From: an uncultured Prevotellaceae bacterium
GTDB taxonomy: Bacteria > Bacteroidota > Bacteroidia > Bacteroidales > Bacteroidaceae
DNA length: 64,000 bases
Assembly: GCA_947305005.1 (NCBI GenBank)
Contig: CAMZCM010000005.1
Location: 62,001 to 126,000 of the forward strand
Direction: 5' to 3'
Shown here: positions 10,701 to 19,087 of the stretch, piece by piece
Layout: each line of letters begins with the position of its first letter
Numbering within the stretch: position 1 is the first letter of the stretch
Made by a program: the position numbers and the translations under genes
The notes under the pieces: generated by a model
What the model saw: only the letters and a program-made list of their open reading frames with translations
The model's database searches: none
Told to the model about the DNA's origin: nothing

Positions 10701-11410
10701 CTGGCAGGCAATTTTATATGAGTAATTTTAGTGTTGGCAAAAGCCCTATTGCCGATGCTCTCGACTGCAGCTCCCAGCTGTACAAAGGAAAGTGTGGAGG
10801 ACGAGGAGAATGAGCTCGAACCGATTGATGTAACGTTGTCTCCAATATAGAGAGCCTGCAGTTTAGTCATCCCAAAGACTTGGCTGTTGGCATTTGCTAA
10901 CATGCCCTGACTATTAATATGTGCTATAGATATTTCTGAACAACCTTGGAAAGCTCCGTAAGCCACCGTCGTCACGGTCGAGGGGATTGTAATGTTCTTT
11001 AGCGACATACAGCCTGAGAAAGCATATTCATCCAGTGTGCTCACCGTTGATGGTAATGTAAATCCCGTAATCTTGCTATAAGCCAATCCGTATTTTGCCA
11101 CACCCACAATGGTAACGGTAGCATAATTCTCGAGTCTCACCTCTGCGGGAATGTCGAGTTGCCCGGAAATCACACAATTTTTATTATATGAAGCCGATGA
11201 AATAAAGCGACTATCGGTCGGAGCAATCCAAGCCTTCTTGTTATCGGTGGGATCAAGAGCCACCCAAACCTGTTGGCCATCGGAGGTCTTGAAATAATGG
11301 GTGCCAACCATACTGTCAGCCTTGGCTACAAGCGCCATCATCCAGACGAAAGTCAGCAACAAGCTACGGCAAACAGACATGTTCTGTAGTTTAGTTCTCA
11401 ATGTTTTCAT
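7757..11410 (-). CDS. BspA-like leucine-rich-repeat surface protein with C-terminal secretion tail
   Basis: Signal peptide; many LRR_5-type units (ITIPSTVTTVAYGAFQGCSE, INLPNGLQSIGSMAFYDCSSLTNVVIPASV); C-terminus YDLSGQAASGKKKGITIVRMSDGTIRKIKN resembles Bacteroidota T9SS sorting tails. Confidence 0.9.
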   Translation of the reverse strand: MKTLRTKLQNMSVCRSLLLTFVWMMALVAKADSMVGTHYFKTSDGQQVWVALDPTDNKKAWIAPTDSRFISSASYNKNCVISGQLDIPAEVRLENYATVTIVGVAKYGLAYSKITGFTLPSTVSTLDEYAFSGCMSLKNITIPSTVTTVAYGAFQGCSEISIAHINSQGMLANANSQVFGMTKLQALYIGDNVTSIGSSSFSSSSTLSFVQLGAAVESIGNRAFANTKITHIKLPASIKSIDSNAFLSTKNPLKRIDIESEETYQALVTKSIQLTIPEGCSIYLNGRDMTASYRKAIEDPIQPNPNNEPKLEDGATEIPSNFFTSSTAKRITIPSTVKTICDNAFNSSKIEEITIPSTVTEIGQSAFANCSNLKRVVIEAPIETLRNNTFVNCTSLEQIVLPATLKKIESMAFSECSSLAAINLPNGLQSIGSMAFYDCSSLTNVVIPASVTDFNSFAFSCCVSPNNTGFSLTFLGNQDYDFSDGLLYNRDHTILYNSSNSLEPDIIVPQGVKKISESALFNYNAIYAINNYDYYKLPVINLPASLEEFISSSANSISFGYALSYNVDAANQHFCSVDGVLYSKDKRTLLALPYLYEGDTFIIPQTVDSVCIGAFQQIGRQQRLHTIVLDHKLNRMNDQNAVQTLLYTSSYFYFLPQDYVDLAKGTLSSLYSYYNIYPYEEEGIVVQARPNDYAGMVLIYAAPKPCQAGEVEFQECVVDGKSYPYDSKSKSFSLIGFYSSSSTKGTIYYTINGESKIEEVSFRPNSFPLDYDQSDGKKYFEKSYTSITANCILKNGFRYEGYMTRISQLGAEYYVIGGKDTISSSYTYQQLKEQDWKFSITASSLAPGQSVGFRQFFVMDGQKFYYRLYTEQTASFDITLQELSYGPTSVKAVYDFDPMELSVISAQLVGSKKDTPNVVTGLTPGETVLMEYQVTLLMPSGRDTLISKSIYVVLPELQMKTLPAKATSNTKAVLQAQTNITPDETNTGYEWRRYDAPDLVPSYISPTTAWNGVLEGTLSNLSPNTYYKYRPYYKSQSGEMYYGDWLAFGTADAYAYFEPSVHTAEIGDIGDDSCTLLAYVVEGSDDIIQQGFEYWPTTNVSALRLRISANFVAESDNGDNMHQRVAGEGTPMVVTLTGLMPGTTYNVRAYVVTARATTYGETMSFTTSGTNAVGNIGDDNGNKIVTRYDLSGQAASGKKKGITIVRMSDGTIRKIKN

Positions 11411-11458
11411 ATTTGTTGTTTTTTTTAGTTCTTTATCCTAGGTGAATGATTTTCACGG

Positions 11459-11466
11459 CAAAGGTA
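11459..11466 (-). promoter_or_regulatory. Bacteroidota-type -7 element (TACCTTTG) for the BspA-like gene
   Basis: caaaggta on the + strand, about 50 bp upstream of the BspA-like start. Confidence 0.5.
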
Positions 11467-11646
11467 TGAAAAATTCATTTCGTTTTTCGTTTTTCTTGAC
11501 ATTTTTTTCATCAAAGCTTCGACTTCCTTATCAAAAGATGTCATTTAAAATATCTATTGCCTGGCAATTGTAGATACCATATAATAATTTTCAAGAGTTT
11601 CAGCGATAAATATTCTTTTTTATTTGGGTAGATAGGGATTTGTGAA

Positions 11647-11654
11647 TACCTTTG
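11647..11654 (+). promoter_or_regulatory. Bacteroidota-type -7 element (TACCTTTG) for the gamma-carbonic anhydrase gene
   Basis: TACCTTTGC about 37 bp upstream of the ATG at 11691. Confidence 0.5.
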
Positions 11655-11690
11655 CAGGGTAAATAGCGGATAATAAGTTAACAACGAAAT

Positions 11691-12260
11691 ATGGCAATTG
11701 TAAAAGTAGTAAAGGGCCTGAAGCCTAAGTTCGGCAAGCATTGCTATCTGGCTGACGGCGCCGTGATCATCGGCGAGGTGACGTTAGGTGACGATGTCAC
11801 TATTTGGCCATGTGCTGTGTTACGCGGTGACGTACATTATATCAAGGTGGGGAACCGGAGCAATATTCAGGATAATTCCTGTGTGCATACATTGAATGGC
11901 ACAGCACCCGTGGAGATTGGAGAGGATGTGACGGTGGGGCATAGCGTGACACTGCACGGTTGCACCATCCTCGATGGCGCCCTGATAGGTATGGGGGCTA
12001 CTGTCTTGGATCATGCTGTGGTAGGAAAAGGTGCCATTGTGGCTGCTGGAGCTTTGGTGCTCTCTAATACCATCATCCCTGATGGTGAGCTGTGGGGAGG
12101 TGTACCTGCCAAGTTCATCAAACGTGTGGATCCAGCGCAGGCACAAGCCCTGAACAAGACTTTCGCTTCGCACTACATCGAGTATTCTGATTGGTATCGC
12201 GAGGCGGATAAAGACCCGAAGAGCACGCAGAACGTGCTCAACGGAGAGGATTACGAATAA
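11691..12260 (+). CDS. Gamma carbonic anhydrase family protein (left-handed beta-helix hexapeptide repeat)
   Basis: DGAVIIGEVTLGDDVTIWPCAVLRGDVHYIKVGNRSNIQDNSCVH, VTVGHSVTLHGCTI, IGMGATVLDHAVVG. Confidence 0.94.
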   Translation: MAIVKVVKGLKPKFGKHCYLADGAVIIGEVTLGDDVTIWPCAVLRGDVHYIKVGNRSNIQDNSCVHTLNGTAPVEIGEDVTVGHSVTLHGCTILDGALIGMGATVLDHAVVGKGAIVAAGALVLSNTIIPDGELWGGVPAKFIKRVDPAQAQALNKTFASHYIEYSDWYREADKDPKSTQNVLNGEDYE

Positions 12261-12274
12261 GGTTGATTGAAAGG

Positions 12275-13066
12275 TTAACGCAATGTCTCAGCGCCTCGCT
12301 GACGTACAGCCTCGAACAGGAGGATGGCGGCAGAGACGCTGACATTGAGCGAATCCAGACGGCCGAGCATGGGGATGCGGATATGCGCATCGGCGGCGTC
12401 ACGCCACAAATCGGTGAGGCCCGTGGCTTCAGTGCCCATCACGATAGCAGTAGGACCTGTCATATCGGTATCGTAATAGAGCTTGGAGTCTTGTAGTTGA
12501 GCCGTCAGAATCTTCACGCCATTGGCTTTTAGGAATGTGATGCACTCTTCTGATGTGCAGGCAACCATAGGTACAGTGAAACAGGCACCAATGGACGCGC
12601 GGATGAGGTTGGGGTTGTAGAGATCGGTGAGTGGGTCGCAGACGATGACGGCCGTGGCGCCGGCAGCATCGGCAGAACGCAATACCGCACCTAAGTTCCC
12701 CGGCTTTTCCACGCTCTCGAGAATGATATACAAAGGAGAGGGGGAGGCGGGGAGTGTTGCCAGCGAATGGTTTTTGGCACGCACGACGGCGATAATGCCC
12801 TCTGTGCTTCCCCGATAGGCAATCCGCTCATAGACGTTGGGTGAGACGGTGTAGATGTCTGATGGAAGATGTTTGATGGAAGAAGTGAGCGCTTCTTCCA
12901 GTGCAAAGACACTACTGATCTCATAGCCAACGGCGATGCAGTGCTCCAGCTCGCGACGCCCTTCCACGACAAAGAGCCCACTCTTGCGGCGTTCCGACGA
13001 TTTCTGCTGGAGTGCCAACAGCTGTTTGATCTTAGGATTCTGTGTACTGGTGATACTCAGAGGCAT
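12275..13066 (-). CDS. TrmH/SpoU family RNA methyltransferase
   Basis: N-terminal substrate-binding domain (NPKIKQLLALQQKSSERRKSGLFVVEG) and SPOUT motifs EKPGNLGAVLRSADAAGA, IVMGTEATGLTD, IPMLGRLDSLNVSVSAAILLFE. Confidence 0.95.
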   Translation of the reverse strand: MPLSITSTQNPKIKQLLALQQKSSERRKSGLFVVEGRRELEHCIAVGYEISSVFALEEALTSSIKHLPSDIYTVSPNVYERIAYRGSTEGIIAVVRAKNHSLATLPASPSPLYIILESVEKPGNLGAVLRSADAAGATAVIVCDPLTDLYNPNLIRASIGACFTVPMVACTSEECITFLKANGVKILTAQLQDSKLYYDTDMTGPTAIVMGTEATGLTDLWRDAADAHIRIPMLGRLDSLNVSVSAAILLFEAVRQRGAETLR

Positions 13067-13236
13067 GACGATAGCATTGTTGATTTCGGTACAAAGGTAA
13101 TGAAAAATGTTTTTGTCCTTGTCCCAATTAGTTACTTTTTTGTTTCATTCATGATTTTGAAGGCAATTCATCGTATGTCTTCTATAATATAATGTGTATT
13201 TTTGCTGCAGAAAATCAATCAAAACGATAAGAATCT

Positions 13237-15924
13237 ATGTTCAAACGGAGTTTACTCTTTCTTGTTTTTGTAGCTACTACCATTGTCTCATGGGCACAGA
13301 ATCCTGTTATCTGTGATCGTTATACACCAGATCCAGCACCCTATGTACATGGTGACACGCTCTACCTTTTTGTCGATCATGACGAGGATGAAACCCTTAA
13401 TGGTTACTTCACTATGAAGGACTGGCTGTTGTATAGTACCGTTGATATGGTGAACTGGACCTATCGCGGCACACCGTTAACTTCGGCGACCTTTTCGGCA
13501 TGGGCTAAACAGGATAATGACTGTTGGGCCAGTCAATGTATTGAACGTGATGGGAAGTGGTACTGGTATGTAACAGCTACCATTAAGGGACAAGCCTATC
13601 CTGGTATCGGTGTGGCAGTGGCCGATAACCCTGCAGGTCCTTATAAAGACCCCATTGGCAAACCGCTGGTGCAAGGCTGGTTCAAGATTGACCCCACCGT
13701 GATGATTGACGATGACGGACAAGCTTATCTCTTCTATGGAAATAATAATCTGTGGTACGCTAAGTTAACCAAGAAGATGACAGCCATCACAGGGGGCGAG
13801 AAAGAAGTGAAGACAAAGGATGAAACGGCTTTTGGCCCATACAAGGGTTATGATGACAATGGCAATCCAAAGACCAACTTTGAGGAAGCTTCGTGGATTT
13901 ATAAGCGCAACGGCAAGTATTATCTTGAATATGCTGCCGGAGGTGTGCCAGAGCATTGGGCCTACTCCACAGCAGACAAGATTACGGGACCTTGGACATA
14001 CCAGGGAAAAATCATGGGACAGGCTGACAATAGCTTCACAATCCATGGCGGTAGCGTAGAGTACAAAGGACATCATTATATGTTCTACCACAATGGGAAA
14101 CTGCCCGATGGAGGAGGCTACAAACGTGCAACATGTGTGGAGGAGTTCACGCCCAACGAAGATGGTACGATTCCTTTTATTCCGTTTACAGCGACAGGTG
14201 TTTCCCAACTTCAGACTGTTAATCCTTATGTTCGTCAGGAAGCTGAGACCATCAATCAGTCGCAGGGAGTGAAATGTGAAGGCGATTACAACGGTTGTTA
14301 TGTCACGGATATCAACGGTGGAGATTATATCGTGGTTCGTGGCGTAGATTTCGGAACAGAGGGAGCGAAATCCTTTAGGGCTACGGTACGTGCAACCCTT
14401 AAAGGCACGCTCTCCATCCGTACTGGCAGTAAGAGTGGAGCTATTAAAGGAAAGATAGCAATAGAACCGACAGACGGCGAATGGGTCGAAGTAGTTTGTG
14501 AGCTTTCAAGAACCCTGACTGGCACTCAGGATGTTTTCTTCACTTTCACGGGCAGCAGACAGCCGATGTTTGATTTCGATTGTTGGCAATTCAGTCAAGA
14601 GAAACTAACGGCCGATAAATCTATTGATATCACTGTCGGCAACGAGACACGCAGCTATTGGTTGTATGTGCCTTCGAGCTTGAACGGTACTTGTCCGCTC
14701 GTCATTTCGCTTCATGGTGCCAGCGGCCACAGCACTGACCGCAGCCCGTTCCGCACCGATATAGCCGACAAGGCGGGTTGCATCGTGGCTTATCCTCAGG
14801 GTAAACTACAGCATTTTCCCGTCTTTGGCAGCGATGTGACGGGTTGGGACGCTTCGGGTGAAGACAACAAAGACGTGGATTTCATTAAGGCTATTATTGA
14901 GGATATCGCTGCTAAGTATCCTGTCCATCGTCAACGAATCTATTGCTGTGGCTTCTCTAACGGTGGTATGATGACCTATGCGCTTACCAATACCTGTAGC
15001 GACATCTTTGCTGCTTATGCCTCCATTAGTGGTTTCCCGCTTAATGAGTTCCATCTTCGTCACACAGGCTTTCGTCCTGTTCCCTTCTTGCATATCCACG
15101 GCAAGCAGGACGGCTTTGTGAGATATGATCTCATGCCGGTGATTGTGGATGAGATGGTGGCACGCCTCGGCGCTAACCCGATACCGCAAAAGACATCGGT
15201 CAGTGGTAAGTATGACAAGAGCATCTACGAGGCTGGTGAAGGTAGCTTCCCCTATGTCTATTACGAGATAGACAACATGGGACACAACGATTTTACGTCA
15301 GACACGGAAGTAGGCAGCTCTGCACAGACGATGTGGGATTTCTTCGAGAAATATACATTGAAAACGCCTTGTGATACGACACTGAAATGGTTGCCACGCA
15401 TAGAGACTGAAGGCTATGCCCCGAAGAGTCACGGTTGGGCAGTCAACTCAGGTTTGACATTACTGCGCTTTGGCGGCGATCAGAACACGGATGGAAAGCA
15501 GAATGTCTATCGTTCCTTGCAGCTTACGACGGGAACGTACAAATTGGTCTTTCGTTCAGAAGGTGATGCCGACAAGACCATCAATGTAAGGTTGCAGAAG
15601 CTGACGGGTAAAAAGAATGAGGTGCTGAGGACTTCTGTGAAAGCAGGGACAGATGCAGATCTTCGTTTCAAGATAGAAGATGGATGGGGCGAGTATAAAC
15701 TGACATTGACACGTTCGACAAGTAGCGATCAGATAACGATTTCCAATATAGGCATTTATTCTCTCACCCCGGAGGAAATCACAGGTGTCAAGACTTCCTA
15801 TGAGCCTCAAATCAAAAAGGAGGGGATGATTTATAATCTATCCGGTCAGCTGTTGGGGCAGAACACGAGGCCGCCCCGAAGCGGAATCTTTGTAGTCGAT
15901 AATAAAAAGGTGCTGATGCCGTAG
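13237..15924 (+). CDS. Multidomain secreted enzyme: GH43-like + CBM6-like + alpha/beta-hydrolase esterase (CE1 / PHB-depolymerase-like) + C-terminal module and sorting tail
   Basis: GH43-like start (NPVICDRYTPDPAPYVHGDTLYLFVDHDE, KIDPTVMIDDDGQAYLFYGN); CBM6-like region; esterase with PLVISLHGASGH, CGFSNGGMMTYAL, HGKQDGFV; tail MIYNLSGQLLGQNTRPPRSGIFVVDNKKVLMP. Confidence 0.88.
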   Translation: MFKRSLLFLVFVATTIVSWAQNPVICDRYTPDPAPYVHGDTLYLFVDHDEDETLNGYFTMKDWLLYSTVDMVNWTYRGTPLTSATFSAWAKQDNDCWASQCIERDGKWYWYVTATIKGQAYPGIGVAVADNPAGPYKDPIGKPLVQGWFKIDPTVMIDDDGQAYLFYGNNNLWYAKLTKKMTAITGGEKEVKTKDETAFGPYKGYDDNGNPKTNFEEASWIYKRNGKYYLEYAAGGVPEHWAYSTADKITGPWTYQGKIMGQADNSFTIHGGSVEYKGHHYMFYHNGKLPDGGGYKRATCVEEFTPNEDGTIPFIPFTATGVSQLQTVNPYVRQEAETINQSQGVKCEGDYNGCYVTDINGGDYIVVRGVDFGTEGAKSFRATVRATLKGTLSIRTGSKSGAIKGKIAIEPTDGEWVEVVCELSRTLTGTQDVFFTFTGSRQPMFDFDCWQFSQEKLTADKSIDITVGNETRSYWLYVPSSLNGTCPLVISLHGASGHSTDRSPFRTDIADKAGCIVAYPQGKLQHFPVFGSDVTGWDASGEDNKDVDFIKAIIEDIAAKYPVHRQRIYCCGFSNGGMMTYALTNTCSDIFAAYASISGFPLNEFHLRHTGFRPVPFLHIHGKQDGFVRYDLMPVIVDEMVARLGANPIPQKTSVSGKYDKSIYEAGEGSFPYVYYEIDNMGHNDFTSDTEVGSSAQTMWDFFEKYTLKTPCDTTLKWLPRIETEGYAPKSHGWAVNSGLTLLRFGGDQNTDGKQNVYRSLQLTTGTYKLVFRSEGDADKTINVRLQKLTGKKNEVLRTSVKAGTDADLRFKIEDGWGEYKLTLTRSTSSDQITISNIGIYSLTPEEITGVKTSYEPQIKKEGMIYNLSGQLLGQNTRPPRSGIFVVDNKKVLMP

Positions 15925-15940
15925 CGGCATAGCACCTTTT
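15905..15940. terminator. Bidirectional intrinsic terminator overlapping the 3' end of the GH43/esterase CDS
   Basis: AAAAGGTGCT-GATGCCG-TAG-CGGCAT-AGCACCTTTT forms a near-perfect hairpin with T-rich flanks on both strands, between convergent genes. Confidence 0.8.
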
Positions 15941-15961
15941 CATTATTCACTTTTCATTATT

Positions 15962-16972
15962 TCATTCCTTGACCTCCCAGATGTCGTTGGTCTCGAGGAG
16001 CTCTGCGAAGTTGTGATACTTCTTGGCGGCCTTGACCTCGTCAATCTGTGCAGCGACAGCGTCGTTGTAGGTGGGGGCTTCAACATCGCGGATCACACCG
16101 AGAGCGATGGGGAAACCGTCGCCGTCGCCCATCAAGGCGAGCTTCAGCTGCAGGGTGTTGTCCTCGCTGTGAGCGTCGTGAACGAGGATATCGTCGATGG
16201 TGTAGCCATCCTTGCCAATCTCCACAACCTTCAGACCGAAGCCTTCCTGCACGAGGCCGAACTCATTGTTCTCGCCGAACACGAGCTTCTCGCCGTGACG
16301 CACATAGATGGCGTTCTTCTTGCGGCCTTCTTTGTCATAGACGCTGTCGTGGGTACCATTGTTGAAGATGACGCAGTTCTGTAGAATCTCGCAGACGCTG
16401 GCGCCCTTGTGGTCGTGAGCAGCCTTCAGCACCTCAATGGTGCCAGGAGCGTCGGTGGCAACGGCGCGGGCAAAGAAATGACCGCGTGCACCGAAGCACA
16501 ACTCTGCGGGACGGAACGGATCCTCAACAGTGCCGTAAGGGCTGGACTTGCTGACGAAACCGCGAGGGCTGGTGGGGGAGTACTGACCCTTTGTCAAACC
16601 ATAGATACGGTTGTTCAGAAGAATCATATTCAGGTCGATGTTACGACGGTTGGCGTGGATGAAGTGGTTACCACCGATGGCGAGACCATCACCGTCACCA
16701 CTCACCTGCCAGACGTCGAGGTCAGGGTTGGTCACCTTGGCACCAGTGGCGATGGCAGCTGCACGACCGTGGATCGTGTTCATACCGTAGGTGGCCATGT
16801 AGTGGGGCAGACGGCTGGAGCAGCCGATACCGCTGATGACTGCGACATTATGGGGTGCCACACCGATTTCTGCCAATGCCTTGTGCAGGCTGGCGAGGAA
16901 GAAGTGGTCGCCGCAACCGGGACACCAACGCGGCTGACCTTTCTTATAATCTTGTGCTGTATATGAACTCAT
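15962..16972 (-). CDS. korB: 2-oxoacid:ferredoxin oxidoreductase, beta subunit (TPP-binding)
   Basis: RWCPGCGDHFFLASLHKAL, SGIGCSSRLPHYMATYGMNTIHGRAAAIATG, VSGDGDGLAIGGNHFIHANRRN. Confidence 0.94.
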   Translation of the reverse strand: MSSYTAQDYKKGQPRWCPGCGDHFFLASLHKALAEIGVAPHNVAVISGIGCSSRLPHYMATYGMNTIHGRAAAIATGAKVTNPDLDVWQVSGDGDGLAIGGNHFIHANRRNIDLNMILLNNRIYGLTKGQYSPTSPRGFVSKSSPYGTVEDPFRPAELCFGARGHFFARAVATDAPGTIEVLKAAHDHKGASVCEILQNCVIFNNGTHDSVYDKEGRKKNAIYVRHGEKLVFGENNEFGLVQEGFGLKVVEIGKDGYTIDDILVHDAHSEDNTLQLKLALMGDGDGFPIALGVIRDVEAPTYNDAVAAQIDEVKAAKKYHNFAELLETNDIWEVKE

Positions 16973-16976
16973 AATT

Positions 16977-18824
16977 TTACTTCTTTAAGATTTCCTTGAA
17001 CGCGTTGACTAATTCTTCAACCACGAATGGCTGACCCTTGACCTGGTTGAACTGCTCGGGCACGAAGCCATCGACCTTCATGCGGAGGTAGGCGGCGAGC
17101 TGACCCATGTTCTGCTCGGCTACCACCACCTTTTTGTACTTCTTCAGTACATCAGCCGTGTTAGCGGGCAATGGGTTGAGGTAACGGAACTGAGCGAGAG
17201 CAACCTTCTGTCCTGCGGCGCGAAGCTCGCCCATGGCAGCGTGCAGGTGACCATAGGTGCTACCGAAGCCCACGATGAGCAGGTCGGCATTGTCCTTGTC
17301 GCCCTCGACCTCAAGGTCGGGCACTTGAATCTTAGCCACCTTCTCGGCACGCAGACGTGTCATCAGGTCGTGGTTCTCAGGATTGGTGCTGATGGCACCG
17401 GTCTTGTTGTCCTTCTCCAAACCGCCAAGGATGTGGGTGAAACCTTCGCGACCCGGAACAGCCCAGTAGCGGGTGCCGTTTTCGGCGCGCATATAAGGTG
17501 TCCACGTGCCCTTCAGTTCCTCAGGAACATAAGGCGGATTGATAGCGGGATATTCTTCCAACTTCGGAAGCTTGAATGCACCCGAACCGTTGGCGATGAA
17601 GGCATCCGTCAGGAGCACGACAGGAGTCATGTGCTCAAGTGCCATCTTAGAAGCATCATAAGCTGCATCGAAGCAGTCGGTGGGCGAGAGGGCAGCCATC
17701 ACGGGCATAGGGCTCTCACCATTACGGCCGAAGAGGACCTGCAGCAGGTCTGTCTGCTCAGATTTTGTGGGCAGACCTGTGGCGGGACCACCGCGCTGAA
17801 CGTCGAGCACCACAAGCGGCAACTCCATAATCACAGCCAGGTTCATAGCCTCGCTCTTCAGACAGATGCCAGGTCCAGAGGTGGAAGTGACAGCCAGCGC
17901 ACCTGCGAAGCTGGCGCCCACGGCAGAGGAACAGCCGGCAATCTCATCCTCGCACTGCACAGTCTTTACGCCCAAGCTCTTGTGCTTGGAGAGTTCGTGT
18001 AGCACGTCGGTGGCAGGCGTGATAGGATAGCTGCCCAAGTAAAGTTGCAGGCCAGCCTTCTCGGCAGCAGCGATGAAGCCGTAGGCCGTAGCCTTGTTAC
18101 CGGTGATGTCCATGTAGCGGCCAGGCACCTTTGTCTTCGACTCGATGCGATAGACATTCATCGCAGAGGAGTGGGTGTTGTGACCGTAGTCGTAACCCGC
18201 TTGAATGACCTTGATGTTAGCCTCAGCGATAGCGGGTTTTTTGGCGAATTTCTCGCGCAGGAAGTTGAAGGCCACGTCGAGGTCGCGGCTGAAGAGCCAG
18301 CAAACCAAACCCAGGGCGAACATGTTACGGCACTTGAGGACGCTCTTCACATCCATGCCGCTGTCAGCCAGCGCATCCTTCACCATGGTGGTCAGGGGGC
18401 AGGCGATGACGCGATCGGGATCTACGCCCATCTCGGCGATGTAGTCGGCGGTCTTGAACTCAGCCTTCTCCAAGTCCTTCTGCGTAAAGGAATCGGTGTC
18501 GATGATGATGGTGGCGTTGGGCTTCGCGTAGCGCAGCTGGGTCTTGAAAGCCGCAGCGTTCATGGCTACGAGCACGTCGCACTGGTCACCCGGCGTATAG
18601 ACCTTACCGGCACCGATGTGCACCTGGAAACCGCTCACACCCGTCAATGAGCCCTGCGGGGCGCGGATATCAGCGGGGTAGTCGGGGAACGTAGAGATAC
18701 TGTTACCCACGGTAGCAGAGACCGTGGAAAAGATGTTGCCGGCGAGTTGCATACCATCGCCGCTGTCGCCGGAGAAGCGGACTACCACCTGCTCCAGCTC
18801 TTGAATGTTCAAACTATCTGCCAT
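16977..18824 (-). CDS. korA: 2-oxoacid:ferredoxin oxidoreductase, alpha subunit (fused gamma/alpha)
   Basis: VVRFSGDSGDGMQLAGNIFSTV, YPADIRAPQGSLTGVSGFQVHIG, TSTSGPGICLKSEAMNLAVIMELPLVVLDVQRGGPATGLPTKSEQTDL. Start placed at MADSLNIQ (18824), not at the longer ORF start. Confidence 0.94.
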   Translation of the reverse strand: MADSLNIQELEQVVVRFSGDSGDGMQLAGNIFSTVSATVGNSISTFPDYPADIRAPQGSLTGVSGFQVHIGAGKVYTPGDQCDVLVAMNAAAFKTQLRYAKPNATIIIDTDSFTQKDLEKAEFKTADYIAEMGVDPDRVIACPLTTMVKDALADSGMDVKSVLKCRNMFALGLVCWLFSRDLDVAFNFLREKFAKKPAIAEANIKVIQAGYDYGHNTHSSAMNVYRIESKTKVPGRYMDITGNKATAYGFIAAAEKAGLQLYLGSYPITPATDVLHELSKHKSLGVKTVQCEDEIAGCSSAVGASFAGALAVTSTSGPGICLKSEAMNLAVIMELPLVVLDVQRGGPATGLPTKSEQTDLLQVLFGRNGESPMPVMAALSPTDCFDAAYDASKMALEHMTPVVLLTDAFIANGSGAFKLPKLEEYPAINPPYVPEELKGTWTPYMRAENGTRYWAVPGREGFTHILGGLEKDNKTGAISTNPENHDLMTRLRAEKVAKIQVPDLEVEGDKDNADLLIVGFGSTYGHLHAAMGELRAAGQKVALAQFRYLNPLPANTADVLKKYKKVVVAEQNMGQLAAYLRMKVDGFVPEQFNQVKGQPFVVEELVNAFKEILKK

Positions 18825-18865
18825 ACTTTTTACCTTGTACGGATTATCATTTTTGCTTTGCGGGC

Positions 18866-18874
18866 GCAAAGGTA
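18866..18874 (-). promoter_or_regulatory. Bacteroidota-type -7 element (TACCTTTGC) upstream of korA
   Basis: gcaaaggta on the + strand, about 40 bp upstream of the reassigned korA start. Confidence 0.5.
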
Positions 18875-18962
18875 CGTAAAAAATATGTTTTTTAGGACAG
18901 CTAATAGTAATTAATTTCATCCTGCGATGAAATCTTGTCCTATGATAATTCAGAACATTTCT

Positions 18963-19087
18963 TTATTTTATCGCTACTTTTAGTTTTTTACCGTTAGATA
19001 AACGAACAATGTTCAAACCACGCTGCAGAGTTGTCCGCCTCGTTCCATTATCCTGTTCATGCAAAGAAAAACGACGGAAATTATTCT
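18963..19087 (-). pseudogene. Orphan C-terminal T9SS-like sorting-tail fragment of a lost secreted protein
   Basis: Open frame without a start: NNFRRFSLHEQDNGTRRTTLQRGLNIVRLSNGKKLKVAIK*. The GLNIVRLSNGKKLKVAIK end resembles the BspA-like tail in this window (KGITIVRMSDGTIRKIKN). Confidence 0.6.

Noticed and set aside
12275-13066. Possible palindromic insertion in the TrmH-family gene (LPASPSPLYI region, GC-rich at about 12735-12760)
   Set aside because: G-rich but not palindromic, and the segment is a plausible native inter-domain linker.
17241-18002. 253-aa + strand ORF antisense to korA (similar long antisense ORFs opposite argS and at 19489-20274 and 20584-21318 opposite rnr)
   Set aside because: Shadow ORFs over well-supported genes. 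They have His/Val/Cys-rich composition typical of antisense frames.
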